DNA of 34,414 nt from Burkholderiaceae bacterium (GCA_019232795.1 JAFANH010000059.1:1-34414), one strand, 5' to 3'; numbered from the stretch's first letter, positions 15,770 through 26,339 are shown. Numbers and translations are program-made. The notes: generated by a model not told the origin, from the letters alone.

Positions 15770-18058
15770 TCACGCAGTATGTAATTTCTCGAGCTTGGCG
15801 ACGCTCAGGTCGAGCAGCTTCATTCCCTGCCGTCCGAAATTGATGTGGGCGCGCGCATTGTTGCCGCTGCCTTCGATGTTGACGATCACACCTTCGCCGA
15901 ACTTCGCATGGCTGACGTTTTCGCCGATGCGCCAGCCGCTTCCCTTGTTGACTAAGCTCTGGGCGATGGTGTTAACACCGGTTTCCGGTGCATCATCCCA
16001 CGCCGAAGCATGCTGACTGCGCTGATTGCCGAACCAGTGATGCTGCACTTTCGGCGCCAGCCATTTCAAGGCATGCTCAGGCAATTCGTCCAGGAAGCGC
16101 GACTTCATGTTGTAACGGGTCTGGCCATGCAGCATGCGCGTCTGCGAGAAACTCAGGTACAGGCGCCGCATCGCACGCGTGATCGCCACGTACATCAGGC
16201 GCCGCTCTTCTTCCAGGCCGCCATCTTCCTTCGCGCTATTTTCGTGCGGGAACAAGCCTTCCTCGAGACCCGTGATGAACACCATGCTGAATTCCAGGCC
16301 CTTGGCCGAGTGCACCGTCATCAGCTGCATGGCGTCTTCACCGGCTTCGGCTTGGTTGTCGCCGGATTCCAGCGAAGCGTGGGACAAAAAAGCCGACAGC
16401 GGCGACATCACAGTCGGCAACGGCGCGTCGGCATCGACGATCTCTACGCCTTCGGCAATAACCACGCCGGCCTGCGCCCGCGCGCGCGGGCCGAGCAGCG
16501 CAGGCGCATCGTTGCCAAAGCCTTCTTCATTGACGAAAAGTGAAGCGGCACTGACCAGCTGTTCGAGATTCTCGATACGGTCGGCTCCTTCCTTCTCGTT
16601 GCGGTAATGCGCAATCAGTCCGCTCTTGTCGATCACGACTTCGACCATTTCCTGCAATGGCAGTTGCTGGGTCTCGAAGCGCATGCCTTCGATCAGCTTG
16701 ACGAAGCTGCCGAGCGAGGTGCCGGCCTTGCCGGTGATATAGGGCACAGCCGCATACAGGGAAATGCCGTACTGGCGCGCCGCATCCTGCAATTGTTCGA
16801 GCGAGCGCGCACCGATGCCGCGCGTAGGAAAATTCACCACGCGCAGGAACGCAGAATCATTGTGCGGGTTGTCCATCAACTGCAGGTAGGCAATCGCATG
16901 CTTGATCTCGGCGCGCTCGAAAAAGCGCAAGCCGCCGTAGACGCGATAAGGAATGCCCGCGGAAAACAAGGCATGTTCGAGCACACGCGACTGCGCGTTG
17001 GAGCGGTACAGGATGGCGATATCGCTGCGGGCGGCGCCCTCGGCCACCAGGCTCTTCGCCTCTTCGATGATCCACTGCGCTTCCTGCAAGTCGCTGCTGG
17101 CTTCGTAGATGCGCACCGGTTCGCCGTGGCCTGCATCGGTATGCAGGTTTTTGCCCAGGCGCTTGCTGTTATGGGCAATCAAGGTATTGGCCGCATCGAG
17201 GATGTGGCCGTGCGAGCGGTAATTGTGTTCGAGCTTGATCAGGTTGCCCTTGCAGAATTCCTGCTCGAACGCCGCCATGTTGCCGACGTTGGCGCCGCGG
17301 AAGGCGTAAATGCTCTGGTCGTCGTCGCCCACAGCAAACACTGCACCACGCGGTCCAGCCAGCAGCTTGAGCCATTTGTACTGCAAGTCGTTGGTGTCCT
17401 GAAACTCGTCGACCAGCACATGGCGGAAACGCGATTGATAGTGTTCACGCAAGGGCTGATTGCGGCTCAACAGCTCATAAGTGCGTAACAGCAATTCGGC
17501 AAAATCGACCACACCTTCGCGCTGGCATTGTTCGTCGTACAGCGCATACAGCTCGGCCATCTTGCGGTTGTAGTCGTCGAAGGCCTCGACATCTTGCGCG
17601 CGCAGCCCCTGCTCCTTGGCGCTATTGATGAAATAGGCGAGATTTCGTGCCGGGTATTTCTCGTCGTCGACATTGGCCGCCTTCAAAAGGCGCTTGATGG
17701 CCGACAATTGGTCTTGCGAATCGAGGATCTGGAAAGTCTGCGGCAAACCGGCATCGCGCCAATGGGTACGCAGCAGGCGGTTCGACAAGCCGTGGAAAGT
17801 CCCTATCCACATGCCGCCGGTATTGATCGGCAGCATGGCCGACAAGCGCGCGGCCATTTCCTTGGCTGCCTTATTGGTGAAGGTGACAGCCAGGATACCG
17901 GCCGGTGAAACCTGCCCGGTCTGGATCAGCCAGGCGATGCGCGTGGTCAGCACGCGCGTTTTGCCGGAGCCGGCCCCGGCCAGGATCAGCGCGGATTGCG
18001 CGGGGAGAGTAACGGCAGCGAGCTGTTCCGGATTGAGATTCGCGAGAAGATTTTGCAT
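15770..18058 (-). CDS. uvrD: UvrD-type DNA helicase II
   Basis: A 762-residue superfamily 1A 3'-5' helicase for nucleotide excision and mismatch repair. Motifs in order: LNPEQLAAVTLP (Q motif), Walker A AGAGSGKT (28-35), motif Ia VTFTNKAAKEM, Walker B LVDEFQDTN, motif III VGDDDQSIYAFRGA, motif IV LEHNYRS, motif V LMTVHSAKGLEF and motif VI VAITRAMRRLYL. The C-terminal ENVSHAKFGEGVIVNIEG and FGRQGMKLLDLSVAKLEKL segment is the Tudor-like tail typical of UvrD, and separates it from Rep. It lies 71 nt downstream of a small unknown gene on the same strand, behind a LexA-like box, consistent with SOS induction. It has no strong ribosome-binding site. A TATAAT lies at 18065-18070, too close to the ATG for a normal leader. 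Confidence 0.95.
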   Translation of the reverse strand: MQNLLANLNPEQLAAVTLPAQSALILAGAGSGKTRVLTTRIAWLIQTGQVSPAGILAVTFTNKAAKEMAARLSAMLPINTGGMWIGTFHGLSNRLLRTHWRDAGLPQTFQILDSQDQLSAIKRLLKAANVDDEKYPARNLAYFINSAKEQGLRAQDVEAFDDYNRKMAELYALYDEQCQREGVVDFAELLLRTYELLSRNQPLREHYQSRFRHVLVDEFQDTNDLQYKWLKLLAGPRGAVFAVGDDDQSIYAFRGANVGNMAAFEQEFCKGNLIKLEHNYRSHGHILDAANTLIAHNSKRLGKNLHTDAGHGEPVRIYEASSDLQEAQWIIEEAKSLVAEGAARSDIAILYRSNAQSRVLEHALFSAGIPYRVYGGLRFFERAEIKHAIAYLQLMDNPHNDSAFLRVVNFPTRGIGARSLEQLQDAARQYGISLYAAVPYITGKAGTSLGSFVKLIEGMRFETQQLPLQEMVEVVIDKSGLIAHYRNEKEGADRIENLEQLVSAASLFVNEEGFGNDAPALLGPRARAQAGVVIAEGVEIVDADAPLPTVMSPLSAFLSHASLESGDNQAEAGEDAMQLMTVHSAKGLEFSMVFITGLEEGLFPHENSAKEDGGLEEERRLMYVAITRAMRRLYLSFSQTRMLHGQTRYNMKSRFLDELPEHALKWLAPKVQHHWFGNQRSQHASAWDDAPETGVNTIAQSLVNKGSGWRIGENVSHAKFGEGVIVNIEGSGNNARAHINFGRQGMKLLDLSVAKLEKLHTA

Positions 18059-18129
18059 TGCATGATTATATCCGCTCGCCTCTCATGCCCCGCCGTGATG
18101 GGCTGCGTAAAGCAGGTTGACGGAGCCGC

Positions 18130-18363
18130 TCAGCGCGCCTTGGACAGCACCACCAGCCACTTGCGCAGAACAACCAGCTCCAGGTAGCCGGCTTCGGCGC
18201 CGGCGCGGCAATCGAGCAGCGGCGACACCTGGGAATAGCGGCGGCGGAAATCGCGGCCAATGAACAGTTCGCGCCGGCCCAGGCGCAAGACGATGGAGGA
18301 AGGGACGTATTCCGCACCGAAACGCGGTCCGTTGGATGCGCCGACAGCAGCAAGAATGGTCAT
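18130..18363 (-). CDS. Small protein of unknown function upstream of uvrD, under a LexA-like box
   Basis: A 77-residue protein beginning MTILAAVGASNGPRFGAEYV. I do not recognise the family. It is basic, with RLGRRELFIGRDFRRRYSQV in the middle and a hydrophobic LELVVLRKWLVVL near the end; it shows no signal peptide or catalytic motif. The start is well supported by GGGAGA six bases before the ATG. The frame continues 21 codons further upstream to 18426, but without such a site. The gene lies 71 nt before uvrD on the same strand, and a consensus SOS box is 69 nt upstream of its start, so it is likely DNA-damage inducible and co-transcribed with uvrD. Coding status is inferred from the ribosome-binding site and context. 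Confidence 0.7.
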   Translation of the reverse strand: MTILAAVGASNGPRFGAEYVPSSIVLRLGRRELFIGRDFRRRYSQVSPLLDCRAGAEAGYLELVVLRKWLVVLSKAR

Positions 18364-18431
18364 GGTAAGTCTCCCTATCACTGTTGAATGTGGCCGCCCA
18401 AATGCGGCATGGGAGTATCCTAACACGAATA

Positions 18432-18447
18432 CTGTACAAATAAACAG
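18432..18447. promoter_or_regulatory. LexA (SOS) box
   Basis: CTGTACAAATAAACAG matches the CTGT-N8-ACAG LexA consensus exactly, and TA before it and TT after it extend the match to the 20-mer form. It lies 69 nt upstream of the small gene that precedes uvrD, on the promoter side. uvrD is a known LexA target in E. coli. A second, shorter-spaced CTGT-N7-ACAG is at 18486-18500. Confidence 0.75.
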
Positions 18448-18508
18448 TTATTTTTATACAGTGTTTCGCTTGTTTCTTGACAGTGCTGTTTTTACAACAG
18501 TGTCCGCT

Positions 18509-19120
18509 TCAGCCTTGGAACAAGGCTGCAAAGGCCAGGGCCGCAGCTTGCGGGTCGGCAGCCAGGTAGACGCTGCTGATGGCCGCCACCATGTCGCATC
18601 CCTGCGCAACCAGCGGCGCGGCATTGGCCGGCGTCATGCCGCCTATGACCACATTCGGCAGCGGAATTTCTGCCTTGGCCCGCGCCACGATTTCGGGCTG
18701 GGTGGTCACCTCATACTTTTTCACCCGCGAAGGATAGAAGCCGCCGAAAGCGACGTAGCTGGCGCCATCGCGATACGCATTGCGCGCCAGATCAAGACTG
18801 CCGTAACAGGAAGCACCAACAATCTTGCCCTGCCCCACCGCCGCGCGCACCTGCGCAATGCCGGCATCGGTGCCGCCGACGTGGATACCGTCTGCGTTGA
18901 TCATCAGGCAAAGATCGACGTGATCGTTAATGATGAAAGGCTTGCCATAGCTGCGGCACAAGTCCTGCAGACATTCGGCCTGTTCGCGCCGCAAGGCCGC
19001 GTCGAATGTCTTGTGCCGGTATTGCACCAACGCCGCACCGCCGCGCAAGGCCAGTTCCGTGGTTTCCAGCAATTGCCGAGTGTCGTCCCAATCGGGCGTG
19101 ACCAGATACAAACCTTTCAT
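18509..19120 (-). CDS. thiE: Thiamine-phosphate synthase
   Basis: A 203-residue TIM-barrel enzyme that joins hydroxymethylpyrimidine diphosphate and thiazole phosphate to form thiamine phosphate. Typical segments are [12 protein letters not shown] at the N-terminus, ALVQYRHKTFD (pyrimidine diphosphate site), FIINDHVDLCLMINADGIHVG, IVGASCYGSLDLA, YVAFGGFYPSRVKK and VVIGGMTPANAAPLVAQGCD. The ATG at 19120 overlaps the thiD stop by 4 nt (ATGA), which fixes the start; the frame runs further upstream only as out-of-phase thiD sequence. It is the last gene of the thi cluster and is followed by the LexA-box intergenic region. Confidence 0.95.
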   Translation of the reverse strand: MKGLYLVTPDWDDTRQLLETTELALRGGAALVQYRHKTFDAALRREQAECLQDLCRSYGKPFIINDHVDLCLMINADGIHVGGTDAGIAQVRAAVGQGKIVGASCYGSLDLARNAYRDGASYVAFGGFYPSRVKKYEVTTQPEIVARAKAEIPLPNVVIGGMTPANAAPLVAQGCDMVAAISSVYLAADPQAAALAFAALFQG

Positions 19121-19917
19121 ACATTTTCCTTGAATTTGGTACCGACGCGATCGGGGATACTTTGCCCCTCCGCAATCGCATAAGCATTTTCCAGCGCGCG
19201 CTGGCAATAAGCTTGCGCGGTATCGAGCGCCACGCGCATGCCGTGCCCTCGCGCCAACTGTGCCGCCAATGCCGAAGCCAAGGTGCAGCCGCTGCCGTGA
19301 AAACTTCCCGGCAGCCGCGGCCAAGTCCAGGTATGACCGTCACCGGCTGCAAACCAGCGATTGGCCACCTGGACTCCTTCGCCATGCCCGCCCTTGATCA
19401 GAACATGGCCGCAACCTTGTTGCAGCAAGATGCCAGCCTGCCGTTCCACGTCGGGTTCGCCGTGGCTTAGCGCTACGGCTTCCGGCAAGTTCGGCGTCAC
19501 GACGGTCGTCAGCGCCAACAGCGGCGCAAGCGCCTGCACGGCTTCTTCGGCAGCCAGCGCATCGCCGTGACCGCTCGCCAGCACCGGGTCGAGCACGACC
19601 GGCAAATCCGGCTGCCGCCTGCGCAATTCCACGATGATGCCGGCGATCGCCTCGGCATTGGCGCGGTTACCGACGATGCCGATCTTGACCGCCGCAATCT
19701 CCATCTTGGCCATCAGCGGCAGCGCCTGCTCGCGCACCAATTCGGCCTCCACCGGATGGACGGCAAACACGCGGTCGTTGTCCTGCGCCGTCAATACCGT
19801 GACAACCGTCAGCGGATGTGCGCCGAGCGCGGCGATGGCCTGATTGTCGGCCTGGATGCCGGCGCCGCCGCCGGGATCGGAACCGGCGAACACCAGCACG
19901 CAGGGTCTCTGCTTCAT
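19117..19917 (-). CDS. thiD: Hydroxymethylpyrimidine/phosphomethylpyrimidine kinase
   Basis: A 266-residue ribokinase-family enzyme that phosphorylates HMP to HMP-P and then HMP-PP for thiamine synthesis. The N-terminal [20 protein letters not shown] binds substrate. [15 protein letters not shown] and [11 protein letters not shown] are mid-domain signatures, and [15 protein letters not shown] holds the GSGC anion hole with the catalytic residue region. The ATG at 19917 overlaps the thiG stop by 4 nt and thiE overlaps its own stop by 4 nt, so thiG-thiD-thiE should be translated as a coupled set. A fused ThiDE form exists in other bacteria; here the two are separate. Confidence 0.95.
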   Translation of the reverse strand: MKQRPCVLVFAGSDPGGGAGIQADNQAIAALGAHPLTVVTVLTAQDNDRVFAVHPVEAELVREQALPLMAKMEIAAVKIGIVGNRANAEAIAGIIVELRRRQPDLPVVLDPVLASGHGDALAAEEAVQALAPLLALTTVVTPNLPEAVALSHGEPDVERQAGILLQQGCGHVLIKGGHGEGVQVANRWFAAGDGHTWTWPRLPGSFHGSGCTLASALAAQLARGHGMRVALDTAQAYCQRALENAYAIAEGQSIPDRVGTKFKENV

Positions 19918-20723
19918 GTCACTGTGCCAGCCGTCGGCGAGGATGGAGCAGCAGCGAATTTTTTCGCAATGCGGCCAGCCAGGTAAGCGGCTCGGCCGGC
20001 CTCGACACCGAGCTTCATGGCATGCGCCATCAGGACAGGATCGCGCGCACCGGCAATCGCCGTATTCATCAGCACGCCGTCGCAGCCCAACTCCATCGCG
20101 ATGGCCGCGTCGGAAGCCGTGCCTACACCGGCATCGACCAGCACCGGCACCTTGGCTTGCTCGATGATCAGCGACAGGTTCCACGGATTCAAGATGCCCA
20201 TGCCGGAGCCGATCAGCGAAGCCAGCGGCATCACCGCCACGCAGCCGATTTCTTCCAGCATCTTGGCCTGGATGGGGTCGTCGCTGCAATACACCATAAC
20301 GTCGAAGCCGTCCTTGACCAAGATCTCGGCAGCTTTCAGCGTCTCCGGCATATTGGGGAACAGCGTTTTGGGGTCGCCCAACACTTCAAGCTTGACCAGC
20401 TTGTGCCCGTTCAGCAGTTCGCGCGCCAGTTGCAGGGTATAGACGGCGTCCTCGGCGTTATAGCAGCCGGCCGAATTCGGCAGCATCGTATAGCGCGACG
20501 GCGGCAGCACGTCGAGCAGGCTCGGTGCGTTCGGGTCTTGTCCGATGTTGACACGGCGGATCGCCACCGTGACGATCTCGGCGCCGCTGGCTTCAGTCGC
20601 CAGCCGTGTTTCTTCGAGGTCGCGGTACTTGCCGCTGCCCACCAAGAGGCGCGAGCGGTAAGTCTTGCCGGCGATGACCAGGCTGTCGGCCTGGGTTGTC
20701 GTTTGGGGGTCGTTGAGACTCAT
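19914..20723 (-). CDS. thiG: Thiazole synthase
   Basis: A 269-residue TIM-barrel enzyme that makes the thiazole phosphate moiety from deoxyxylulose 5-phosphate, dehydroglycine and ThiS thiocarboxylate. Lys111 in LVKLEVLGD is the Schiff-base lysine. Other signatures are [56 protein letters not shown] and [20 protein letters not shown]. The ATG at 20723 gives the usual length; the frame continues upstream to 20789 without family similarity. The gene is 216 nt downstream of thiS, and that gap contains a REPIN-like repeat, so transcription across it is probable but not certain. Confidence 0.96.
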   Translation of the reverse strand: MSLNDPQTTTQADSLVIAGKTYRSRLLVGSGKYRDLEETRLATEASGAEIVTVAIRRVNIGQDPNAPSLLDVLPPSRYTMLPNSAGCYNAEDAVYTLQLARELLNGHKLVKLEVLGDPKTLFPNMPETLKAAEILVKDGFDVMVYCSDDPIQAKMLEEIGCVAVMPLASLIGSGMGILNPWNLSLIIEQAKVPVLVDAGVGTASDAAIAMELGCDGVLMNTAIAGARDPVLMAHAMKLGVEAGRAAYLAGRIAKKFAAAPSSPTAGTVT

Positions 20724-20813
20724 GTTTACTCCGATTTCAGTATGCATTCGCTCTTTCGCCAGTCCTCGCAAATGCACAAGTGCTGGCAACAGCGAAAACC
20801 TTCATAAAATCTC

Positions 20814-20894
20814 CGTCATTCCCGCGTAGGCGGGAATCCATAGGGCCTGCGCTCTTACAAGCTCACTATGGGTTCCCGCCTACGCGGGAACGAC
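20814..20894. repeat. REPIN-like CGTCATTCCCGC element, copy 2 (within the thi cluster)
   Basis: Begins CGTCATTCCCGCGTAGGCGG and ends with TTCCCGCCTACGCGGGAACG in inverted orientation, about 40 nt between the arm centres. It occupies the thiS-thiG gap. Together with copy 3 it is the best-preserved form, with the GCGTAGGCGGGAATCCA core. Confidence 0.85.
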
Positions 20895-20939
20895 AGGGAA
20901 TTGATGCCGACGCGTTAATTAATCGGCTCCGATGCCTAT

Positions 20940-21149
20940 TCATCCTCCGCCAATGGCGCGCACCACATCCACCTTATCCTGCGCCTGCAGCACCCGTTGC
21001 GCCCACGACTGCCGTGGCACGATCTGCCGGTTGATCGCCACCGCCATCGCCTGCTTTGGCAAATCGAGAGCGGCAATCAAATCCTGCACATTGCCGCCCT
21101 CCTGCACCGAGCGCGGCTCGCCGTTCACTTCAATTGCGATCGTAGTCAT
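20940..21149 (-). CDS. thiS: Sulfur-carrier protein ThiS
   Basis: A 69-residue ubiquitin-like protein that carries sulfur as a C-terminal thiocarboxylate to ThiG. The fold is suggested by TIAIEVNGEPRSV, VQDLIAALDL and the strand MAVAINRQIVPRQSW. The protein ends in VRAIGGG, supplying the essential Gly-Gly terminus, here with one extra Gly before it. The ATG at 21149 is chosen because it gives the normal ThiS length. It starts 11 nt after the thiC stop, so it is in the same operon. No thiO (glycine oxidase) gene lies between thiC and thiS, where many Betaproteobacteria have it. Confidence 0.93.
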   Translation of the reverse strand: MTTIAIEVNGEPRSVQEGGNVQDLIAALDLPKQAMAVAINRQIVPRQSWAQRVLQAQDKVDVVRAIGGG

Positions 21150-21160
21150 GACAAACCCGG

Positions 21161-23095
<1,935 letters not shown>

Positions 23096-23163
23096 TTAGC
23101 GAAGGAACACATGGAGAGCAGGTCGCACCAAGGATGTACAGGCGCTTACCGACGATTGCTCCG

Positions 23164-23247
23164 CAGCTTCCCTTCGCTGGCATTACCCAGATCAGGTTGA
23201 GGGTATTTCTCACCCGGTCTCGCAGCTTCACTGGACCAGGACCCCTA
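23164..23247 (-). promoter_or_regulatory. TPP riboswitch (THI element) upstream of thiC
   Basis: Reading the minus strand, the order is GGGGTCCTGGTCC, a variable hairpin, GGGTGAGAAATACCC, the highly conserved CCTGATCTGGGTAATGCCAG and CGAAGGGAAG. These match the conserved segments of the TPP aptamer (pyrimidine-sensing TGAGA helix and pyrophosphate-sensing CTGATCTGG...TAATGCCAGCG). The leader between aptamer and thiC start is about 90 nt, long enough for an expression platform that masks the ribosome-binding site. The exact switch mechanism is not determined. Confidence 0.95.
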
Positions 23248-23277
23248 GCAGCGCCATCTGGCGATGGCATGGGGTGC

Positions 23278-23283
23278 ATTATA
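23278..23283 (-). promoter_or_regulatory. Candidate -10 box (TATAAT) of the thiC transcript
   Basis: The plus strand ATTATA gives TATAAT on the minus strand, about 31 nt upstream of the aptamer's 5' end, which is a sensible place for the riboswitch transcript to start. The -35 region is not clear. Confidence 0.5.
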
Positions 23284-23300
23284 CGCCTTCAGAGCGCCAA

Positions 23301-23346
23301 TTTAGTGCTTACTAAACCCCGTTGTACAGGTTTACTAAACTATAAT
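23301..23346 (+). promoter_or_regulatory. valS promoter region with TTACTAAAC repeats
   Basis: A consensus TATAAT at 23341-23346 lies 29 nt before the valS ATG. Immediately upstream is the palindrome GTTTA-C-TAAAC (23330-23340). A second palindrome, TTTAGT-GCTT-ACTAAA, is at 23301-23316. The 9-mer TTACTAAAC occurs at 23309-23317 and 23332-23340, 23 bp apart. The -35 hexamer is poor. The repeats could be operator sites for valS, thiC or both. Confidence 0.45.
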
Positions 23347-23375
23347 CGGTGGTTTCGCAAAAACGCAGTGAAATC

Positions 23376-26193
23376 ATGGAATTAGCCAAATCTTTCGACC
23401 CCGCCGACATCGAGTCCTTCTGGCGCACCGAGTGGGAAAAACGCGGTTATTACAAGGCCAGCCTGGACGCCGGCAAACCGGCCTTCAGCATCCAGTTGCC
23501 GCCGCCCAACGTCACCGGCACGCTGCACATGGGCCATGCGTTACCAGACCATCATGGACGGCTTGACGCGCTACCACCGCATGCTTGGCTACAACACTGC
23601 CTGGATTCCCGGCACCGACCATGCAGGCATCGCCACGCAGATCGTGGTCGAACGGCAACTCGATGCGCAAAAGGTGTCGCGCCACGACCTAGGCCGCGAA
23701 AAATTCGTGGAAAAAGTGTGGGAGTGGAAAGAAAAGTCCGGTTCGACCATTACCGGCCAGATGCGCCGCCTGGGCGCTTCGACCGACTGGAGCCGCGAAT
23801 ACTTCACCATGGACGACAAGCTATCCAAGGCTGTCACCGAAGTGTTCGTGCGTCTGTATGAGCAAGGCCTGATCTACCGCGGCAAGCGCCTGGTCAACTG
23901 GGATCCCAAACTCGGCACCGCCGTGTCCGACCTGGAAGTATCTTCCGAGGAAGAGGACGGCTCGATGTGGCACATCCGCTACCCGCTGGCCGATGGCAGC
24001 GGTCACCTGACGGTGGCCACCACGCGCCCGGAAACCCTGCTCGGCGACGTCGCCGTGGCGGTCGATCCAACCGACGAGCGCTACCAGCACCTGATCGGCA
24101 AGATGCTGAAGCTGCCGCTCACCGGCCGCGAAGTGCCGGTGATCGCCGACGACTACGTGGACAAGGAATTCGGCACCGGCTGCGTCAAAATCACGCCGGC
24201 ACACGACTTCAACGACTACGCAATCGGCCAACGCCACAGCCTGCCGCAGATTTGTGTGCTGACGCTGGACGCCAAGATCAGCGACAACGCGCCGGAAGCC
24301 TACCGCGGCATGGACCGCTTCGAGGCGCGTAAGAAGATCGTGGCCGACCTCGACGCCCAAGGCTTGCTGGCCGAAGTCAAGCCGCACAAGCTGATGGTGC
24401 CGCGCGGCGACCGCACCGGCGTCGTGCTCGAACCGATGCTGACCGACCAATGGTTCGTCGCCATGAGCAAACCGGCGCCGGAGGGTACGCACTTCCCCGG
24501 CAAATCGATCGCCGAAGTCGCGTTGCAAAAAGTGGCCGGCGGCGAAATCCAGTTCGTGCCGGAAAACTGGAGTACCACCTATAACCAGTGGCTCAACAAC
24601 ATCCAGGACTGGTGCGTCTCACGCCAACTGTGGTGGGGCCACCAGATTCCGGCCTGGTACGACGCCGACGGCAATACCTACGTCGCGCGCAACGAACAGG
24701 AAGCGCAAGCCAAAGCCGGCGGCAAGCCGCTCAAGCGCGATGCCGACGTGCTCGACACCTGGTTCTCGTCGGCCTTGGTGCCGTTCTCGACGCTGGGCTG
24801 GCCCGAACAGACGCCGGACTACGACATGTTCCTGCCGTCGTCGGTACTGGTGACCGGTTTCGACATCATCTTCTTCTGGGTGGCGCGCATGGTCATGATG
24901 ACCACGCACTTCACCGGCAAGGTGCCGTTCAAGACCGTCTACGTGCACGGCCTGGTGCGCGACAGCAGTGGCCAAAAGATGTCCAAGTCCAAGGGCAATA
25001 CGCTCGACCCGATCGACCTGATCGACGGCATCACCGTCGACGACCTGGTCGGCAAACGCACCACCGGCCTGATGAATCCGAAGGATGCGCCCAAGATCGA
25101 AAAGGCCACGCGCAAGGAATACCCGGAAGGCATCCCGGCCTTCGGCACCGATGCGCTGCGCTTCACCATGGCCAGCTACGCGAGCCTGGGGCGCAACATC
25201 AACTTCGACTTGAATCGCTGCGAAGGCTACCGCAACTTCTGCAACAAGCTGTGGAACGCAACGCGCTTCGTGCTGATGAATACCGAGGGCAAGGATTGCG
25301 GCTTCGCCGAGCACGCGCCCGAAGAATGCGGCCCGGGCGGCTATCTCGATTTCTCGCAGGCCGACCGCTGGATAGTCTCGACCCTGCAGCGCGCCGAAGC
25401 GGAAGTGGAAAAAGGCTTTGCCGACTACCGCTTCGACAACATCGCTTCTGCCATCTACAAGTTCATCTGGGACGAATACTGCGACTGGTACCTCGAAATC
25501 GCCAAGGTGCAGATCCAGAACGGCAGCGAAGGCCAGCAGCGCGCCACGCGCCGCACGCTGTTGCGCGTGCTGGAAACCGTGTTGCGCCTGGCGCATCCCA
25601 TCATCCCCTTCATCACGGAGCAGTTGTGGCAGACCGTGGCGCCGCTGGCCGGGTATACGCTCAAGCCCGACGATTCAATCATGCTGCAAGCCTATCCGCA
25701 GCCGCAAGCGAAGAAGATCGACGAGCAGGCCGAAGCCTGGGTAGGCCGCATGAAGGCCATGACCGACGCTTGCCGCAACCTGCGCGGCGAGATGCAATTG
25801 TCGCCGGCGCAGAAAGTGCCGCTGATCATGCAAACCTCGGCCACAGTTGACGGCACCGCGCTGCAGGCTTTCGCGCCCTACTTGCAGGCCCTGGCCAAGC
25901 TGTCCGAAGTGCAGGTGGTCGACACGCTCCCGGAATCGCCGGCGCCGGTCGCCATCGTGGGCGATGTCAAGCTGATGCTCAAGGTTGAGATCGACGTCGC
26001 TGCAGAACGCGAGCGCATAGGCAAGGAAATCGCCCGCCTCGAAGGCGAAATCACCAAGGCCAACGCCAAGCTCGGTAATGAAAGCTTCGTCGCGCGCGCA
26101 CCGGCTGCAGTAGTGGCGCAGGAGAAAGAAAGGCTGAGCGCATTCAGTACGACGCTGACCAAGTTGCGCGAGCAGTTCGAGAAGTTGAAATAA
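23376..26193 (+). CDS. valS: Valyl-tRNA synthetase, with an apparent 2-nt deletion after codon 55
   Basis: The class I synthetase that charges tRNA-Val. The N-terminal part starts at 23376 ([20 protein letters not shown]) and runs through [14 protein letters not shown], which contains the HIGH signature as HMGH. The frame then breaks: the DNA reads GCGTTACCAGACC where GCGTTCAACCAGACC (A-F-N-Q-T) is expected, so two bases are missing at 23542/23543. From there the other frame continues with [20 protein letters not shown] to 26193 without interruption, including the editing domain, the KMSKS loop ([14 protein letters not shown]) and the C-terminal coiled coil. Restoring two bases gives about 939 residues, normal for ValS. 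As valS is essential and no second copy is visible, a sequence error is the simplest explanation. Confidence 0.93.
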
Positions 26194-26201
26194 TCATCCA
26201 A

Positions 26202-26220
26202 ACAAACTATTGTAGTTTGT
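26202..26220. terminator. Hairpin after valS
   Basis: ACAAACTA-TTG-TAGTTTGT is a perfect 8-bp stem with a 3-nt loop, beginning 8 nt after the valS stop. It is AT-rich and lacks a following T-run, so it is a weak intrinsic terminator at best and may instead be a mRNA 3'-end structure. Confidence 0.4.
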
Positions 26221-26266
26221 GGGTTGAGGCAGGATCATCGTCGGGCAACGCTCGTAGACTCAGCTC

Positions 26267-26339
26267 CGTCATTCCCGCGTAGGCGGGAATCCAGGTTGCA
26301 GTTAAAGGCTACCTGGGTCCCCGCCTACGCGGGGACGAC
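26267..26339. repeat. REPIN-like CGTCATTCCCGC element, copy 3
   Basis: Begins CGTCATTCCCGCGTAGGCGG and ends CCCCGCCTACGCGGGGACG in inverted orientation, with about 27 nt between the arms. It lies between valS and the DUF2147-like gene, about 75 nt before the latter's start. The core GCGTAGGCGGGAATCCA is identical to that of copy 2. Confidence 0.85.

Noticed and set aside
18065-18070. TATAAT as a dedicated uvrD promoter
   Set aside because: It ends only 6 nt before the uvrD ATG, which would give a nearly leaderless message; expression from the upstream SOS-controlled promoter is more plausible.
18083-18439. Alternative 118-codon minus-strand frame over the small SOS-linked gene
   Set aside because: It runs through the LexA-box promoter region and lacks a ribosome-binding site, whereas the 77-residue frame starts right after GGGAGA.
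23164-23247. Possible T-box or valS leader element
   Set aside because: The conserved CTGATCTGG...TAATGCCAG block on the minus strand is a TPP aptamer for thiC; T-boxes are not expected for valS in Proteobacteria.
23536-23565. Independent start of ValS at ATG 23536 (MRYQTIMDG)
   Set aside because: This would remove the N-terminal 55 or so residues including HMGH, which are intact just upstream in another frame; it has no ribosome-binding site. A 2-nt deletion explains the data better.
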